64,000 nt of DNA from Streptomyces sp. WZ-12 (GTDB taxonomy: Bacteria; Actinomycetota; Actinomycetes; Streptomycetales; Streptomycetaceae), in NCBI RefSeq assembly GCF_028898845.1, contig NZ_CP118574.1:3998501-4062500 (forward strand). The letters are read 5' to 3'. Below the pieces are notes generated by a model, which worked only from the letters and a program-made list of their open reading frames with translations, was not told the origin of the DNA and ran no database searches. Below are positions 52,251 through 60,474 of this stretch, one piece after another. Positions within the stretch are counted from its first letter, which is position 1, and every line of letters begins with the position of its first letter. The translations under genes and the position numbers were made by a program.

Positions 52251-53614
52251 CCCGCCTGGGCCAGGATCAGGGAGCAGTTCTGGCCCCCGAAACCGAAGGA
52301 GTTGGACAGCACCGCCCGCACCCGTGCCGGGCGCCGCTCGGTGACGACGTCCAGCCCGGCGGTGACCTCGTCGGGCTCGGCGAAGTTGAGCGTCGGCAGC
52401 AGCGTCTGGTGCTGCAGGCTGAGCACCGACAGCACCGCCTCGGCCGCCCCGCTGTTGGCCAACGAGTGCCCCATCGCGGACTTGTTGCCGGTGACCGGGA
52501 CGTCGCCGACCCGCGCCCCGAAGACGGTGTGCAGGGCCGCCGCCTCACAGGTGTCGTTGGCCTCGGTCGAGGTGCCGTGGGCGTTGATGTGGTCGATGTC
52601 CTCGGGGGCGAGGCCGGCGTCGGTCAGCGCGGCCCGCATGCACACCGCGTAGTCCGAGCCGTCCCGCGAACTGGACGTCATCTTGCCGGCCTCGGTCACC
52701 CCGGCGTACCCGGCGACCCTGGCCAGGATGCGGGCGCCGCGCGCCTCGGCGTGCGCCCGGGACTCCAGGACGAGGAAGGCCGCGCCGTCCCCGATGACGA
52801 AGCCCGAACGGTCCTTGTCGAAGGGCCGGCTGATCGCGCCGGGCTCCTTGCCCTCGGCCGGGGCGAGGGCGCCCACCCCGTAGAAGGCGGTGACCGCGGC
52901 CAGCGTGGTCAGCGTCTCCGCGCCGCCGGCCAGCGCCACGTCGAGCACGCCGCTGCGCAGGTAGCGGTAGGCGCTGCCGATGGCCATGCCGCCGGCGGCG
53001 CAGGCGTCCGCGCGGGTCTCCAGCACGCCGGTCGCGCCGAAGTAGTCGGCGAGCGCGGCGGTGGCGGTGTCCGGCTGGACCTTCTGGTGCCGGTGCGGGT
53101 CGAGCCCGCCGTCGGTGCCGGCGTCGTCGAGGCGGTCCAGGTAGCCGTCCAGGTCCAGGGCGCCGGCGTCGTGGTCCACGTGGGCGGCCAGCGCGGAGAG
53201 TTCGGCCGGCTCCATGACCATGCGGTTGCAGGCGAGGAAGACGCCGCCGCGCTCGGTCTCCAGCCGCCGCGGCAGTCCGCTGCGCTCCCACGCCTGGGCG
53301 GCGGCGTGCCAGGCGAGCACGCCGGCCGGCCCCAGCGGCCCGGCCTCGGCCGGCGCCGCCCCGGCCAGCTCCCGCTGGACCTCGGGGTCGAGGTGCGCCG
53401 AGACGGCGCAGGGGACGCCCCACTCCGAGTGGAGCGGGTGCTCGGTGATGAGCGTGCGTCCTTCCGCGAGGTGCTCGAACAGCGCCTCCGGGTCGGTGAG
53501 TTGCCCGGCGACCAGACCGATCCCGGTCACCACGACCTCGTGTTCGGCCCCGTGGGCCACGGGCCCGGACCCGTTGGTCGGGAGTTCGGCCCCGTTGGTT
53601 GAGTGGGGTGTCAC
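52247..53614 (-). CDS. Active beta-ketoacyl synthase (KS-alpha, pair 1)
   Basis: 455 residues. After a 25-residue polar tail the KS domain begins EVVVTGIGLVAGQLTDPEAL. The triad is complete: Cys in ETRADACAAGGMAIGSAYR, His in INAHGTSTEAND, Lys/His in TGNKSAMGHSLANSG, and the protein ends SNSFGFGGQNCSLILAQ. It is the first condensing enzyme after the ACP in the operon and pairs with the diverged CLF-like protein that follows. GTG at 53614 with GAAAGGAAAG upstream; GTGA-type overlap with the next gene. Confidence 0.94.
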   Translation of the reverse strand: MTPHSTNGAELPTNGSGPVAHGAEHEVVVTGIGLVAGQLTDPEALFEHLAEGRTLITEHPLHSEWGVPCAVSAHLDPEVQRELAGAAPAEAGPLGPAGVLAWHAAAQAWERSGLPRRLETERGGVFLACNRMVMEPAELSALAAHVDHDAGALDLDGYLDRLDDAGTDGGLDPHRHQKVQPDTATAALADYFGATGVLETRADACAAGGMAIGSAYRYLRSGVLDVALAGGAETLTTLAAVTAFYGVGALAPAEGKEPGAISRPFDKDRSGFVIGDGAAFLVLESRAHAEARGARILARVAGYAGVTEAGKMTSSSRDGSDYAVCMRAALTDAGLAPEDIDHINAHGTSTEANDTCEAAALHTVFGARVGDVPVTGNKSAMGHSLANSGAAEAVLSVLSLQHQTLLPTLNFAEPDEVTAGLDVVTERRPARVRAVLSNSFGFGGQNCSLILAQAG

Positions 53615-53675
53615 TTGCTTTCCTTTCGCACGACTCGCACGACGAGCGACGCCTTCCGCACCGGCCTCGCTGCGG

Positions 53676-54254
53676 TCAGCCGACGGGCTGGGCGTCCCCG
53701 ACGGCGACGAGCGCGGCCCGCACGCCCTCGGCCATCACCTCGTCACCGGTGGCCGCCTCCAGCGCGGCGCCGCAGCCGGCGCAGATCGCCTTGCCGGACG
53801 CCGCCAACTCGGCCTTGTCCGCGCCGCATTCGGTGCACTGCTCGGGCAGGTGGTCGAAGATCGCGTGGGTGAAGGCGGCCCAGTGCGCGCTGGTGGCCGC
53901 CGCGGCGACCTCGTGCGGCCGCTGGCCGGCGTGCACCTGCTCCACGGAGTAGCCGAAGGCGCTGCGGCGCAGCACGTCGGCGGCGAGCTCGGTGATCCCG
54001 CCGCGCTCGTCGTAGAGCCGCTCGGAGCCGCCGAGCGCGTTGGCGAGCTGGTCCAGGACATTCGACTTGGGCAGCGTCACGCCCAGCTTGGTCTCCATCT
54101 CGAAGCGGAATTCGACCAGGTCGAGGGATTCCGCGCCCAGGTCGCCGACCAGGGTGGCGTCCGCGGTGATCTCGTCGACGTCGGTGCCCAGGACCTGGGC
54201 CAACCCCTCCCGCACGATGTCGTGGATCTGCTCGGCCGCATAGGGGTTCTGCAT
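53676..54254 (-). CDS. Acyl carrier protein with C-terminal zinc-ribbon extension
   Basis: 192 residues. The first 80 are an ACP: IHDIVREGLAQVLGTDVDEI, then LVGDLGAESLDLVEFRFEME with Ser43 as the phosphopantetheine site. The rest is unusual: a helical region and four cysteines, C140-x2-C143 and C158-x2-C161 (EQCTECGAD ... AICAGCGAA), a zinc-ribbon pattern, ending in a short helix. ACPs of type II systems are normally 80-90 residues. ATG at 54254 follows AAGGAGAG. First gene of the operon; its long upstream region holds the candidate operator. Confidence 0.9.
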   Translation of the reverse strand: MQNPYAAEQIHDIVREGLAQVLGTDVDEITADATLVGDLGAESLDLVEFRFEMETKLGVTLPKSNVLDQLANALGGSERLYDERGGITELAADVLRRSAFGYSVEQVHAGQRPHEVAAAATSAHWAAFTHAIFDHLPEQCTECGADKAELAASGKAICAGCGAALEAATGDEVMAEGVRAALVAVGDAQPVG

Positions 54255-55022
54255 GGCTCTCTCCTTGTTTCTGAGCGCTTTCGACACCACCGTCGACCGG
54301 CCATGAAAATTCCCGGAAAACGGCAGCAGAAATTACTCGGCAGCGTGTTTTCACGCGCGTTCCACCGGCTTCGGAAAACGCGTAGCGCGATGAATGCGCG
54401 ATACTAGGAGCCCGTTCGGCGAGCCTTGGTGACGTCGCGCCGAATTTCAGTCGACGAGCACCACGGCAGACTGCCGCACGGCAAAGGTGAATGAAAGGTA
54501 TGTGGTGGTTTGCCCACTTGGGCGTGACATGGCGCCGTCAACCCGACGCATTAGGCCCGTGGCGCAAGAGACTCGCCCCGTGGGCACAAGAGAAAGGGAA
54601 CATTCCAGCTTAGGAATCCCTGAATTTAGATGCCTGCGTAGGCACTACACATGGCCGTCCCCCGTAGCAAATGATCCCCCGACACCTGCTTGCCAGGAAC
54701 GGGCAGTTCCCATCGGCGGCCACCTCGTTGTGGCACACCCACAAAGCCCGTCCCGCCTCACTACTGGAGGCACGACAAAAACGTTACCAGAGGCCCATAC
54801 GAGCGTCACTCGTTTGTGCGATAGGTCACGTGACCCAGTGACGCAAGAAAGGGTTAACCACGAACGGTTCGCGGTAACGCGAAAATTAACGCGCAATTCA
54901 CACGGGCCCGGCCTCGCGGAAAAGCCCAGGAAGCCGGCGGGTTACCGCGCGTAAACGTCGCGAGGGACCCGCCTAATTCCGGCCACGGCAACGTTTCCCG
55001 GCCACCCGCCCGACCGTCGCCC
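54255..55022. other. 768-bp lower-GC intergenic region upstream of the PKS operon
   Basis: The block is visibly richer in A and T than its surroundings. It separates the ACP start from the stop of the ferredoxin reductase gene, both on the minus strand, so it should hold the PKS operon promoter. It contains the TetR-like palindrome at 54821-54838 within a promoter-like frame. Short open frames (such as 54487-54954 plus) lack codon bias and ribosome sites; I do not call a gene. Confidence 0.65.
54818..54846 (-). promoter_or_regulatory. Putative TetR operator within a promoter upstream of the PKS operon
   Basis: GGTCACGTGACC (54824-54835) is a perfect 12-bp palindrome. On the minus strand TTGCGT (54846-54841) and TATCGC (54823-54818) flank it at a 17-bp spacing. 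The 18-bp context (54821-54838) matches 15 of 18 bases of the site in the dehydrogenase-TetR promoter at 59606-59623. The transcript would have a leader of about 550 nt before the ACP gene, or serve an undetected gene. Confidence 0.62.
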
Positions 55023-56249
55023 TCACCCGACGACCTCCGCCCCCGCCACCGGAAGCGCCCGCTCCCCCTGGAGCCGCCGCCCATATCCGGCCAACCGCTT
55101 CCCCAGGTTCACACTCACCGCACCGACCAACCGCCCCTCCCGGTAGTGCGCCTCCACCACCTTCTCCGACCCCGGCTCCCCCTCCTCCACGACCACCCGG
55201 TCCCCGCTCCCCGGCAGCCCCACCGACTTGATCCGCAGCCCGAACGCCGACGTCCAGAACGACGGCACATGCGCATACGGCTCCGCCCCCGCCGGCCCCG
55301 CCAGCAGGTTCCGCGCCGCCAACTCCCCCTGCGCCGCCGCATTGCTCCAGTGCTCCAACGCCACCGGCCCGTCCGCCGACCGCACCGCATCGCACCGGGC
55401 CACGTCCCCGGCCACCACGATCCGCGGATCCGGCGCCGCGGCCACCCCCGCCGCCCGCGCGAACAGCCGCTCGTCGCAGTGCACCCGCCCCGCCGGCAGC
55501 GCCAACCCGGACCCCAGCAACCACCCGGTCGCCGGCACCATCCCGATCGCCACCACCACCAACGCGGCCGGCAGCACGCCCCCGTCGGCCAACTCGACCC
55601 CGGCGACCCGACCCCGTTGCGCACGGAACCCCGTCACCCCGACGCCCAGCCGCAGCACGACCCCGGCCCGGCGCGCCGCGTCCGCCACCACGTCCGGCAC
55701 CGTCCCACCCAACACCCGCAACGGCCGCCCGAACGGCTCCACCAGCGTCACCCGCACCCCGAGCCCCAGCCCGACCAGCGACGACGCCAACTCCACCCCG
55801 ACGAACCCGGCCCCGACGACGACCACCTCACGGGCCCCGCCGTCCACCGCCGCGCGCAGCGCCCGGACGTCTCCCAGCCCCCGCACCGTCAGCACCCCGG
55901 CCGGCACCGCCCCGGGCCACTCCCGCGCCCGCGCCCCGGTCGCCACCACCAGCCCGTCGTACGGCAGCTCCGCCCCGTCGGCGAGCCGCACCCGGCGCCG
56001 CTCCCGATCCAGCCCGACCGCCGCGGTCCCCCGGACCCAGCGAGCGCCGAAGTCCTCGGCGCCCGCCAGCCGGATGTCCGCCTCGGTGAGCGTCCCGGCC
56101 ACCAACTGCTTCGTCAACGGCGGCCGGTCGTAGGGCAGTTCCGCCTCCTCCGACACCACCGTCAGCGCCCCGGTGAAGCCCCCGGCCCGCAGCGCCTCAC
56201 CGGCCCGGACGCCCGCCAGCCCCGCGCCCACCACGACGACCTCGCGCAC
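55023..56249 (-). CDS. FAD-dependent ferredoxin reductase (BphA4-like)
   Basis: 408 residues. Two dinucleotide folds are clear: EVVVVGAGLAGVRAGEALRA for FAD and REVVVVGAGFVGVELASSLV for NAD(P)H, with ELPYDRPPLTKQLVAG, LVVATGARARE and the second FAD motif RIVVAGDVARC. A C-terminal reductase domain contains HVPSFWTSAFGLRIKSVGLP. It should pass electrons to the ferredoxin encoded 5 bp upstream and thence to the P450. GTG at 56249; the longer frame overlaps the ferredoxin gene. Confidence 0.93.
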   Translation of the reverse strand: MREVVVVGAGLAGVRAGEALRAGGFTGALTVVSEEAELPYDRPPLTKQLVAGTLTEADIRLAGAEDFGARWVRGTAAVGLDRERRRVRLADGAELPYDGLVVATGARAREWPGAVPAGVLTVRGLGDVRALRAAVDGGAREVVVVGAGFVGVELASSLVGLGLGVRVTLVEPFGRPLRVLGGTVPDVVADAARRAGVVLRLGVGVTGFRAQRGRVAGVELADGGVLPAALVVVAIGMVPATGWLLGSGLALPAGRVHCDERLFARAAGVAAAPDPRIVVAGDVARCDAVRSADGPVALEHWSNAAAQGELAARNLLAGPAGAEPYAHVPSFWTSAFGLRIKSVGLPGSGDRVVVEEGEPGSEKVVEAHYREGRLVGAVSVNLGKRLAGYGRRLQGERALPVAGAEVVG

Positions 56250-56254
56250 GGCCC

Positions 56255-56446
56255 TCAGGCCCCCTCGACCGAGATCGCCCGCACCGGACACGCCCGCACC
56301 GCGGCCGCCACCTTCCCCGCCAGCTCCGGCGCCGGGTCCGGCGCGACCACCAACTGCTCGTCGTCGTCCAACGCGAAGACCTCGGGCGCCACCAGCGCGC
56401 ACTGCCCCAGCCCGTCACACAGCTCGTAATCGACCTTGATCCGCAT
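56255..56446 (-). CDS. [3Fe-4S]-type ferredoxin
   Basis: 63 residues: MRIKVDYELCDGLGQCALVA, PEVFALDDDEQLVV and VRAACPVRAISVEG. Cysteines at C-x5-C and C-P, with Gly-Leu-Gly in place of the second cluster cysteine, define the Streptomyces 3Fe-4S P450 ferredoxins. It lies between the P450 and reductase genes, giving a complete class I electron chain. ATG at 56446 follows GGGGGAGG. Confidence 0.95.
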   Translation of the reverse strand: MRIKVDYELCDGLGQCALVAPEVFALDDDEQLVVAPDPAPELAGKVAAAVRACPVRAISVEGA

Positions 56447-56555
56447 GCCTGCCTCCCCCAACTCCCCTATGGAACGAGCCGTTGCGCGACGGGCCTCGGC
56501 CCGCCGCCCCCACCCGCGGCCGGCGGCGCACCACCGACCGCGGGGCACTACGCCC

Positions 56556-57743
56556 TTACACCGTCTCCCGCGCGTACCGCAGCGGCAGCTCCGCCAGCCC
56601 CCGGATCGCGTCCGAGGCCAGCCACTGCATCTCCCCCGCCGGCACCCCCAACTCCAGCGTCGGGAACCGGTCCAGGATCTCGTTCAGCGCGATCGTCGCC
56701 TCCTGACGGGCCAGCCGCTGCCCCAGGCAGAAGTGCGGCCCCATCCCGAACGCCATGTGCTGCGCGGTGGCCCGCCCGATGTCGAAGGTGTGGCCGTCCG
56801 CCCGCACCTCCGCGTCCCGGTTGGCCGCGTTCAGCAGGAACCGCACCAACTCGCCCTTGCGGATGGTGACCCCACCGGCCTCGAAGTCCTCAAGGGCCAC
56901 CCGGTTGACCGTCGTCATCGCCGACCCGCGGAACCGCAGCGCCTCCTCCACCGCCGGACCCACCAGCGACCGGTCCGCGCGCAGCGCGGCCAACTGCTCC
57001 GGGTGCGTCAGCAGCTCGTGCAACGCGTTGGCCAGCAGGTTCGTCACCGTGTCGTGCCCGGCGATCAGCAGCACCGCGGCGAACGACGACAACTCCTCGT
57101 CCGTCAGCGCCCCGCCGTCCTCGAACCGCGCCGCGATCAACTCGCTCAGCAGGTCCTCCGTCGGCCGCTCCCGCTTCGCCCGGATCAGCCCGATGCAGTA
57201 CCCGAACAGCTCGCCCGCCGACGCCTGCATCGCCTCCAACGACGGCGCCGCGGAGATGTCCATCGCCCACTTCCGGAACGGGTCCCGGTCCTCGCCCGGC
57301 ACCCCCAGCAGATCGCAGATCACCTCCAGCGGCATCGGATAGGTGAACGCGTCGATGAAGTCCGCCGTCCCGCTGTCGCCCAGCTTCTCCAGCAACTGCC
57401 GGGTGATCTCCACGATGCGCGGCTCCAACTGCCGCACCGCCTTGGACGCGAACGCCGCGCTCACCAGCCGCCGGTACCGGGCGTGCGCCGGATCGTCCTG
57501 CTCCAGCAGCATCACCTGGAGCCCCGGCACCAGCGCCCCGTGCGGCGCGTGCACGTGCACGTCGTTGGAGAGCCGCGGATCGCTCAACAGCTCCCGGGTC
57601 AGCGCCGCACCCAGCACCGTCCAGGTCTCCTGCTGGTTCAACTGCCGCGTACGGATGATCTCGTGGTCCGCGGCGAGCCGCTCCAGCTCCCGCTCCAGGC
57701 CCGGCGTGGCCGCCAGCTCGGCCAGATCGATGACTTCGGACAT
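56556..57743 (-). CDS. Cytochrome P450 (CYP)
   Basis: 395 residues. The I-helix reads LLIAGHDTVTNLL, the E-x2-R is EEALRFR, and the heme loop is FGMGPHFCLGQRLARQE with the Cys ligand. This is a soluble bacterial P450 of the CYP105/107-like size class. With the ferredoxin and reductase downstream it can hydroxylate or epoxidise a small molecule. It may tailor the product of the neighbouring PKS operon, but it is in a separate transcription unit, so that link is inference. Confidence 0.95.
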   Translation of the reverse strand: MSEVIDLAELAATPGLERELERLAADHEIIRTRQLNQQETWTVLGAALTRELLSDPRLSNDVHVHAPHGALVPGLQVMLLEQDDPAHARYRRLVSAAFASKAVRQLEPRIVEITRQLLEKLGDSGTADFIDAFTYPMPLEVICDLLGVPGEDRDPFRKWAMDISAAPSLEAMQASAGELFGYCIGLIRAKRERPTEDLLSELIAARFEDGGALTDEELSSFAAVLLIAGHDTVTNLLANALHELLTHPEQLAALRADRSLVGPAVEEALRFRGSAMTTVNRVALEDFEAGGVTIRKGELVRFLLNAANRDAEVRADGHTFDIGRATAQHMAFGMGPHFCLGQRLARQEATIALNEILDRFPTLELGVPAGEMQWLASDAIRGLAELPLRYARETV

Positions 57744-57892
57744 GACGAACTCCCCCTAGAACTGCCATGACTGACGGGCGCCGGCCCACCCGGCGGCATC
57801 CCGCAACGGACGTGGGCCGACCGACCCCGGAGAAACCCGGCCCCGGACCCCATGTGTCCGGCGGCCGGCACTGCACGCGCCGGAACGACTCC

Positions 57893-58537
57893 TCAGTCCC
57901 GGAGCAAACCCACGGCCTGGCGGGCGAGTTGCTCATCCAACGCGCCCGACCGGCTCCCGGCGATCCCCGACCGCATCAGGGCCGCTCCCTCGACCAACGC
58001 CACGAACGTCTCGGCCCGCGCCCGGCAGAGATCGGCCGACCACTCCGGCCGCCCCTGCTGCACGAAAGCCTCCACATGGGCGACGTACTGCCGGTAGAAC
58101 TCCCGGACCACCGCGGCGATCTCCTCGTCCCGCGCCGCCAGCGCCCACACCTCGACGTACAGCCGGACCAGTTGCGGGTCCTCCTGCTCGGCCAGCACCA
58201 CCGCCACCACCTCGGCGGCGTCCGCCCGGCTCCCCTCCGTCACCTCGATGACCGAGGGGTCCGCCGGATCCAACCGCAGCCCGGTCGTCTCCGCCAGCCG
58301 TTCCAGCGAGCGGTCCAACGCCCGTGCCAACACGGCCTTTATCAGGTCCGCCCGGGTCGGGAAGTAGTGCTGTAGATGCCCGACCCGGACCCCCGCCTCA
58401 CCGGCGATGGCCCGCAGCGACGCATCCGCATTGCCCTTGGCGACGAGCACGGACTCGGCGGCATCCAGCAGACTCGTCCGCCGCAGGTTGCCCTGCCGGG
58501 TCAAGTGCGGCTTGCCGTCGTCCCTCTCCTCGCTCAT
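57893..58537 (-). CDS. TetR-family regulator of the dehydrogenase operon
   Basis: 214 residues. RRTSLLDAAESVLVAKGNAD, ASLRAIAGEAGVRVGHLQHYFPTRADLIKAVL (about residues 18-65) is the TetR DNA-binding domain; EEIAAVVREFYRQYVAHVEAFVQQG with VALVEGAALM belongs to the BetI-like ligand domain (TetR_C_6 type). ATG at 58537 overlaps the dehydrogenase stop (ATGA). The operon promoter contains CTAGGTC-ACGC-GACCTAG, the likely autorepression site, and a close copy precedes the PKS operon. Confidence 0.92.
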   Translation of the reverse strand: MSEERDDGKPHLTRQGNLRRTSLLDAAESVLVAKGNADASLRAIAGEAGVRVGHLQHYFPTRADLIKAVLARALDRSLERLAETTGLRLDPADPSVIEVTEGSRADAAEVVAVVLAEQEDPQLVRLYVEVWALAARDEEIAAVVREFYRQYVAHVEAFVQQGRPEWSADLCRARAETFVALVEGAALMRSGIAGSRSGALDEQLARQAVGLLRD

Positions 58538-59595
58538 GACACCGTGACCTCGACCCCGGCCTTCTCCAGCTCGGCCACCACGTCCTGCGGCGCCGGCGTC
58601 ATCTCCGGGAACACCACCCCGCGCGGCGCCTCGGCCCCATCGGTCCCGAGCACCCGCCGCAGCCCCAACAGCCCGCCCAGAGCGGTGAGATGGGCCTGCC
58701 CCGCGGCGTCCTTGACCACCGCGGTACGGCGCTCGCCGCCCCGCCCGTGGACCTCGATCCGCAGCAGCGCGCTGCCGCCCTCGCCCGGCGAGTACAGCAT
58801 CGACCGGCGGGTCTTCTCGAACTTCTCGCCCCGCCCCCACCGGAAGAACCCGGTCTTCTTCAACGCCAGCAGCGACGACGTCGACGAGTTGGCGCTGAAC
58901 CCGATCCGCGTGATGGCGGTGTCCACCCCCAACACCAACGGCAGTGTGAACTGCTCCGGCGTGTCGATCCGCGCCACCTTCGTCCGGTACCCGCCGATGT
59001 CCACGAACCCGGCGTCGCTCAACGGCATGATCGACCGCCGCTCGCCGTCCTCCACGACCTCGTAGTCCAGGCCCAGCCGGTCCATGAACTCCACCGAGTC
59101 CGTCCCGGCCCGGTCCTTCAGGTCGTACCGGATCGCGATCTGCACCCCGGCCGCCCCGCCCAGCTCGGCCGCCAGCGCCGCGGTGACCAGCGTGGTCACG
59201 CCGCCCATCCAGCTCGACGACAGCAGCACCGGCGCCTTCGGCGGATTGACCGCGGCGATCGCGACGGCCCGCTGCAACCGCGCCGTCCACCGGGTGATGT
59301 CCACATACGGCACCCCGCCCCGGAGGGCGGCCAGCAACACCCGGTCGTCCGGGTCGTTCACCGTACTGACCACGGCCCGGACCTTCGCCGAGAACGGCTC
59401 CGGATCGCTGAGGTCCCAGCGCCGCACCTCCGCCCCGACCTCATCGGCCAACTCCCGCCCGCGCTCGGGCGTGCGCCCGGTCAACAGCAACGGCCAGGAG
59501 GGGGCGGCGAGCCGGGTCAGTTCGCCGCCGACGGTCCCATAACCGCCGACCACGAGCACCGGACCATTCACATCGAGCTGCAGGTCATCGTCCAC
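58534..59595 (-). CDS. Saccharopine dehydrogenase-like NAD(P)-binding protein
   Basis: 353 residues. PVLVVGGYGTVGGELTRLAA is the Rossmann loop, WPLLLTGRTPERGRELADEV the next strand pair, and VVSTVNDPDDRVLLAALRGG, VPYVDITRWTAR the conserved saccharopine dehydrogenase region. Substrate unknown; relatives act as trans-enoyl reductases or on amino-acid conjugates, so a role in tailoring an amine or alkene product is conceivable. GTG at 59595 lies 8 bp after the -10 box, so the mRNA is probably leaderless. Confidence 0.85.
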   Translation of the reverse strand: MDDDLQLDVNGPVLVVGGYGTVGGELTRLAAPSWPLLLTGRTPERGRELADEVGAEVRRWDLSDPEPFSAKVRAVVSTVNDPDDRVLLAALRGGVPYVDITRWTARLQRAVAIAAVNPPKAPVLLSSSWMGGVTTLVTAALAAELGGAAGVQIAIRYDLKDRAGTDSVEFMDRLGLDYEVVEDGERRSIMPLSDAGFVDIGGYRTKVARIDTPEQFTLPLVLGVDTAITRIGFSANSSTSSLLALKKTGFFRWGRGEKFEKTRRSMLYSPGEGGSALLRIEVHGRGGERRTAVVKDAAGQAHLTALGGLLGLRRVLGTDGAEAPRGVVFPEMTPAPQDVVAELEKAGVEVTVS

Positions 59596-59602
59596 ACCCC
59601 AG

Positions 59603-59631
59603 ACACTAGGTCACGCGACCTAGATTCACAA
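59603..59631 (-). promoter_or_regulatory. Promoter with TetR operator, dehydrogenase-TetR operon
   Basis: On the minus strand TTGTGA (59631-59626) and TAGTGT (59608-59603) are 17 bp apart. The spacer is almost filled by the dyad CTAGGTC-ACGC-GACCTAG (59606-59623). Repressor binding here would block polymerase directly. Confidence 0.8.
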
Positions 59632-59717
59632 CGGCCGTCATTGTCGCCCCCGTCACATAGAGTCGTCAGCCCACGGACCGTCTACTACCGTCCCCCGCCG
59701 AGGAGTTGAGCCACCCC

Positions 59718-60368
59718 ATGCTCATCGAGCACGTCCTCCCCCCGCACGCCGTAGGCGAGGACGCCCTCGGTGACCCACCGCCCACCGCCCCCACCGGCCT
59801 CTTCCCGGAGGAGGAACGCGCGATCGCCTACGCCGGCGACAAGCGCCGCCGCGAGTTCATCACCGCCCGCCAATGCGCCCACCGCGCCCTGGCCCGCCTG
59901 GGCCTCCCCCCGGCCCCGCTCCTCCCCGGCCCGACCGGCGCCCCCGCCTGGCCCCCCGGCATCACCGGCAGCATCACCCACTGCGACGGCTACCGCGCCG
60001 CCGCCGTGACCCGCACCACCGACCTCCCCCACCTCGGCATCGACGCCGAACCCCACGCCCCCCTACCCCCCACCGTCCGCGAGGGCATCACCACCCCCAC
60101 CGAACGCCACCACCTCCAGCACCTCACCGCCACCCACCCCGACATCGCCTGGGACCGCCTCCTCTTCAGCGCCAAGGAGTCGGTCTACAAGACCTACGCC
60201 CCCCTCTCCCCCCGCCCCCTCGACTTCGACGACGCCGAAATCACCTTCGCCCCCACCACCCACACCTTCACCGCCCGCCTCCAACTCCCCCACCACCCCA
60301 CCCTCTTCGGCAACTGGCACACCACCCCCACCCTCCTCCTCACCTCAGCCTCCCTCCCCACCCCCTGA
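59718..60368 (+). CDS. 4'-phosphopantetheinyl transferase (EntD/Sfp family)
   Basis: 216 residues. Motifs in order: FITARQCAHRALARLG, GSITHCDGYRAAAVTRT, HLGIDAEPHAPL with the Mg-binding Asp and Glu, and LLFSAKESVYKTYAPL with Glu and Lys of the W-x-x-KEA-type loop. It transfers the phosphopantetheine arm of CoA to carrier proteins, so it is the natural activator of the ACP in this island. ATG at 59718 with AGGAG 12 nt upstream. Codon use is extremely C-rich, with almost every third base C. Divergent from the dehydrogenase gene. Confidence 0.94.
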   Translation: MLIEHVLPPHAVGEDALGDPPPTAPTGLFPEEERAIAYAGDKRRREFITARQCAHRALARLGLPPAPLLPGPTGAPAWPPGITGSITHCDGYRAAAVTRTTDLPHLGIDAEPHAPLPPTVREGITTPTERHHLQHLTATHPDIAWDRLLFSAKESVYKTYAPLSPRPLDFDDAEITFAPTTHTFTARLQLPHHPTLFGNWHTTPTLLLTSASLPTP

Positions 60369-60394
60369 CCACCCACAACACCCACCCCACAACG

Positions 60395-60434
60395 CAAAAA
60401 AGCCCCGCCCCAAGCCAAACCCGGGAACGAGGCT
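60395..60434 (-). terminator. Second terminator downstream of the rRNA operon
   Basis: Read on the minus strand, AGCCTCG (60434-60428) pairs with CGGGGCT (60407-60401) and is followed at once by six T residues (60401-60396 as A on the plus strand). It backs up the larger terminator 45 bp upstream. Confidence 0.65.
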
Positions 60435-60474
60435 CCAACACCACAACCACCAACCATCACAACAACGACAACGC

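Noticed and set aside
54487..54954. 155-codon plus-strand open frame upstream of the PKS operon
   Set aside because: No third-position bias, no ribosome site, and it spans the palindromic operator.
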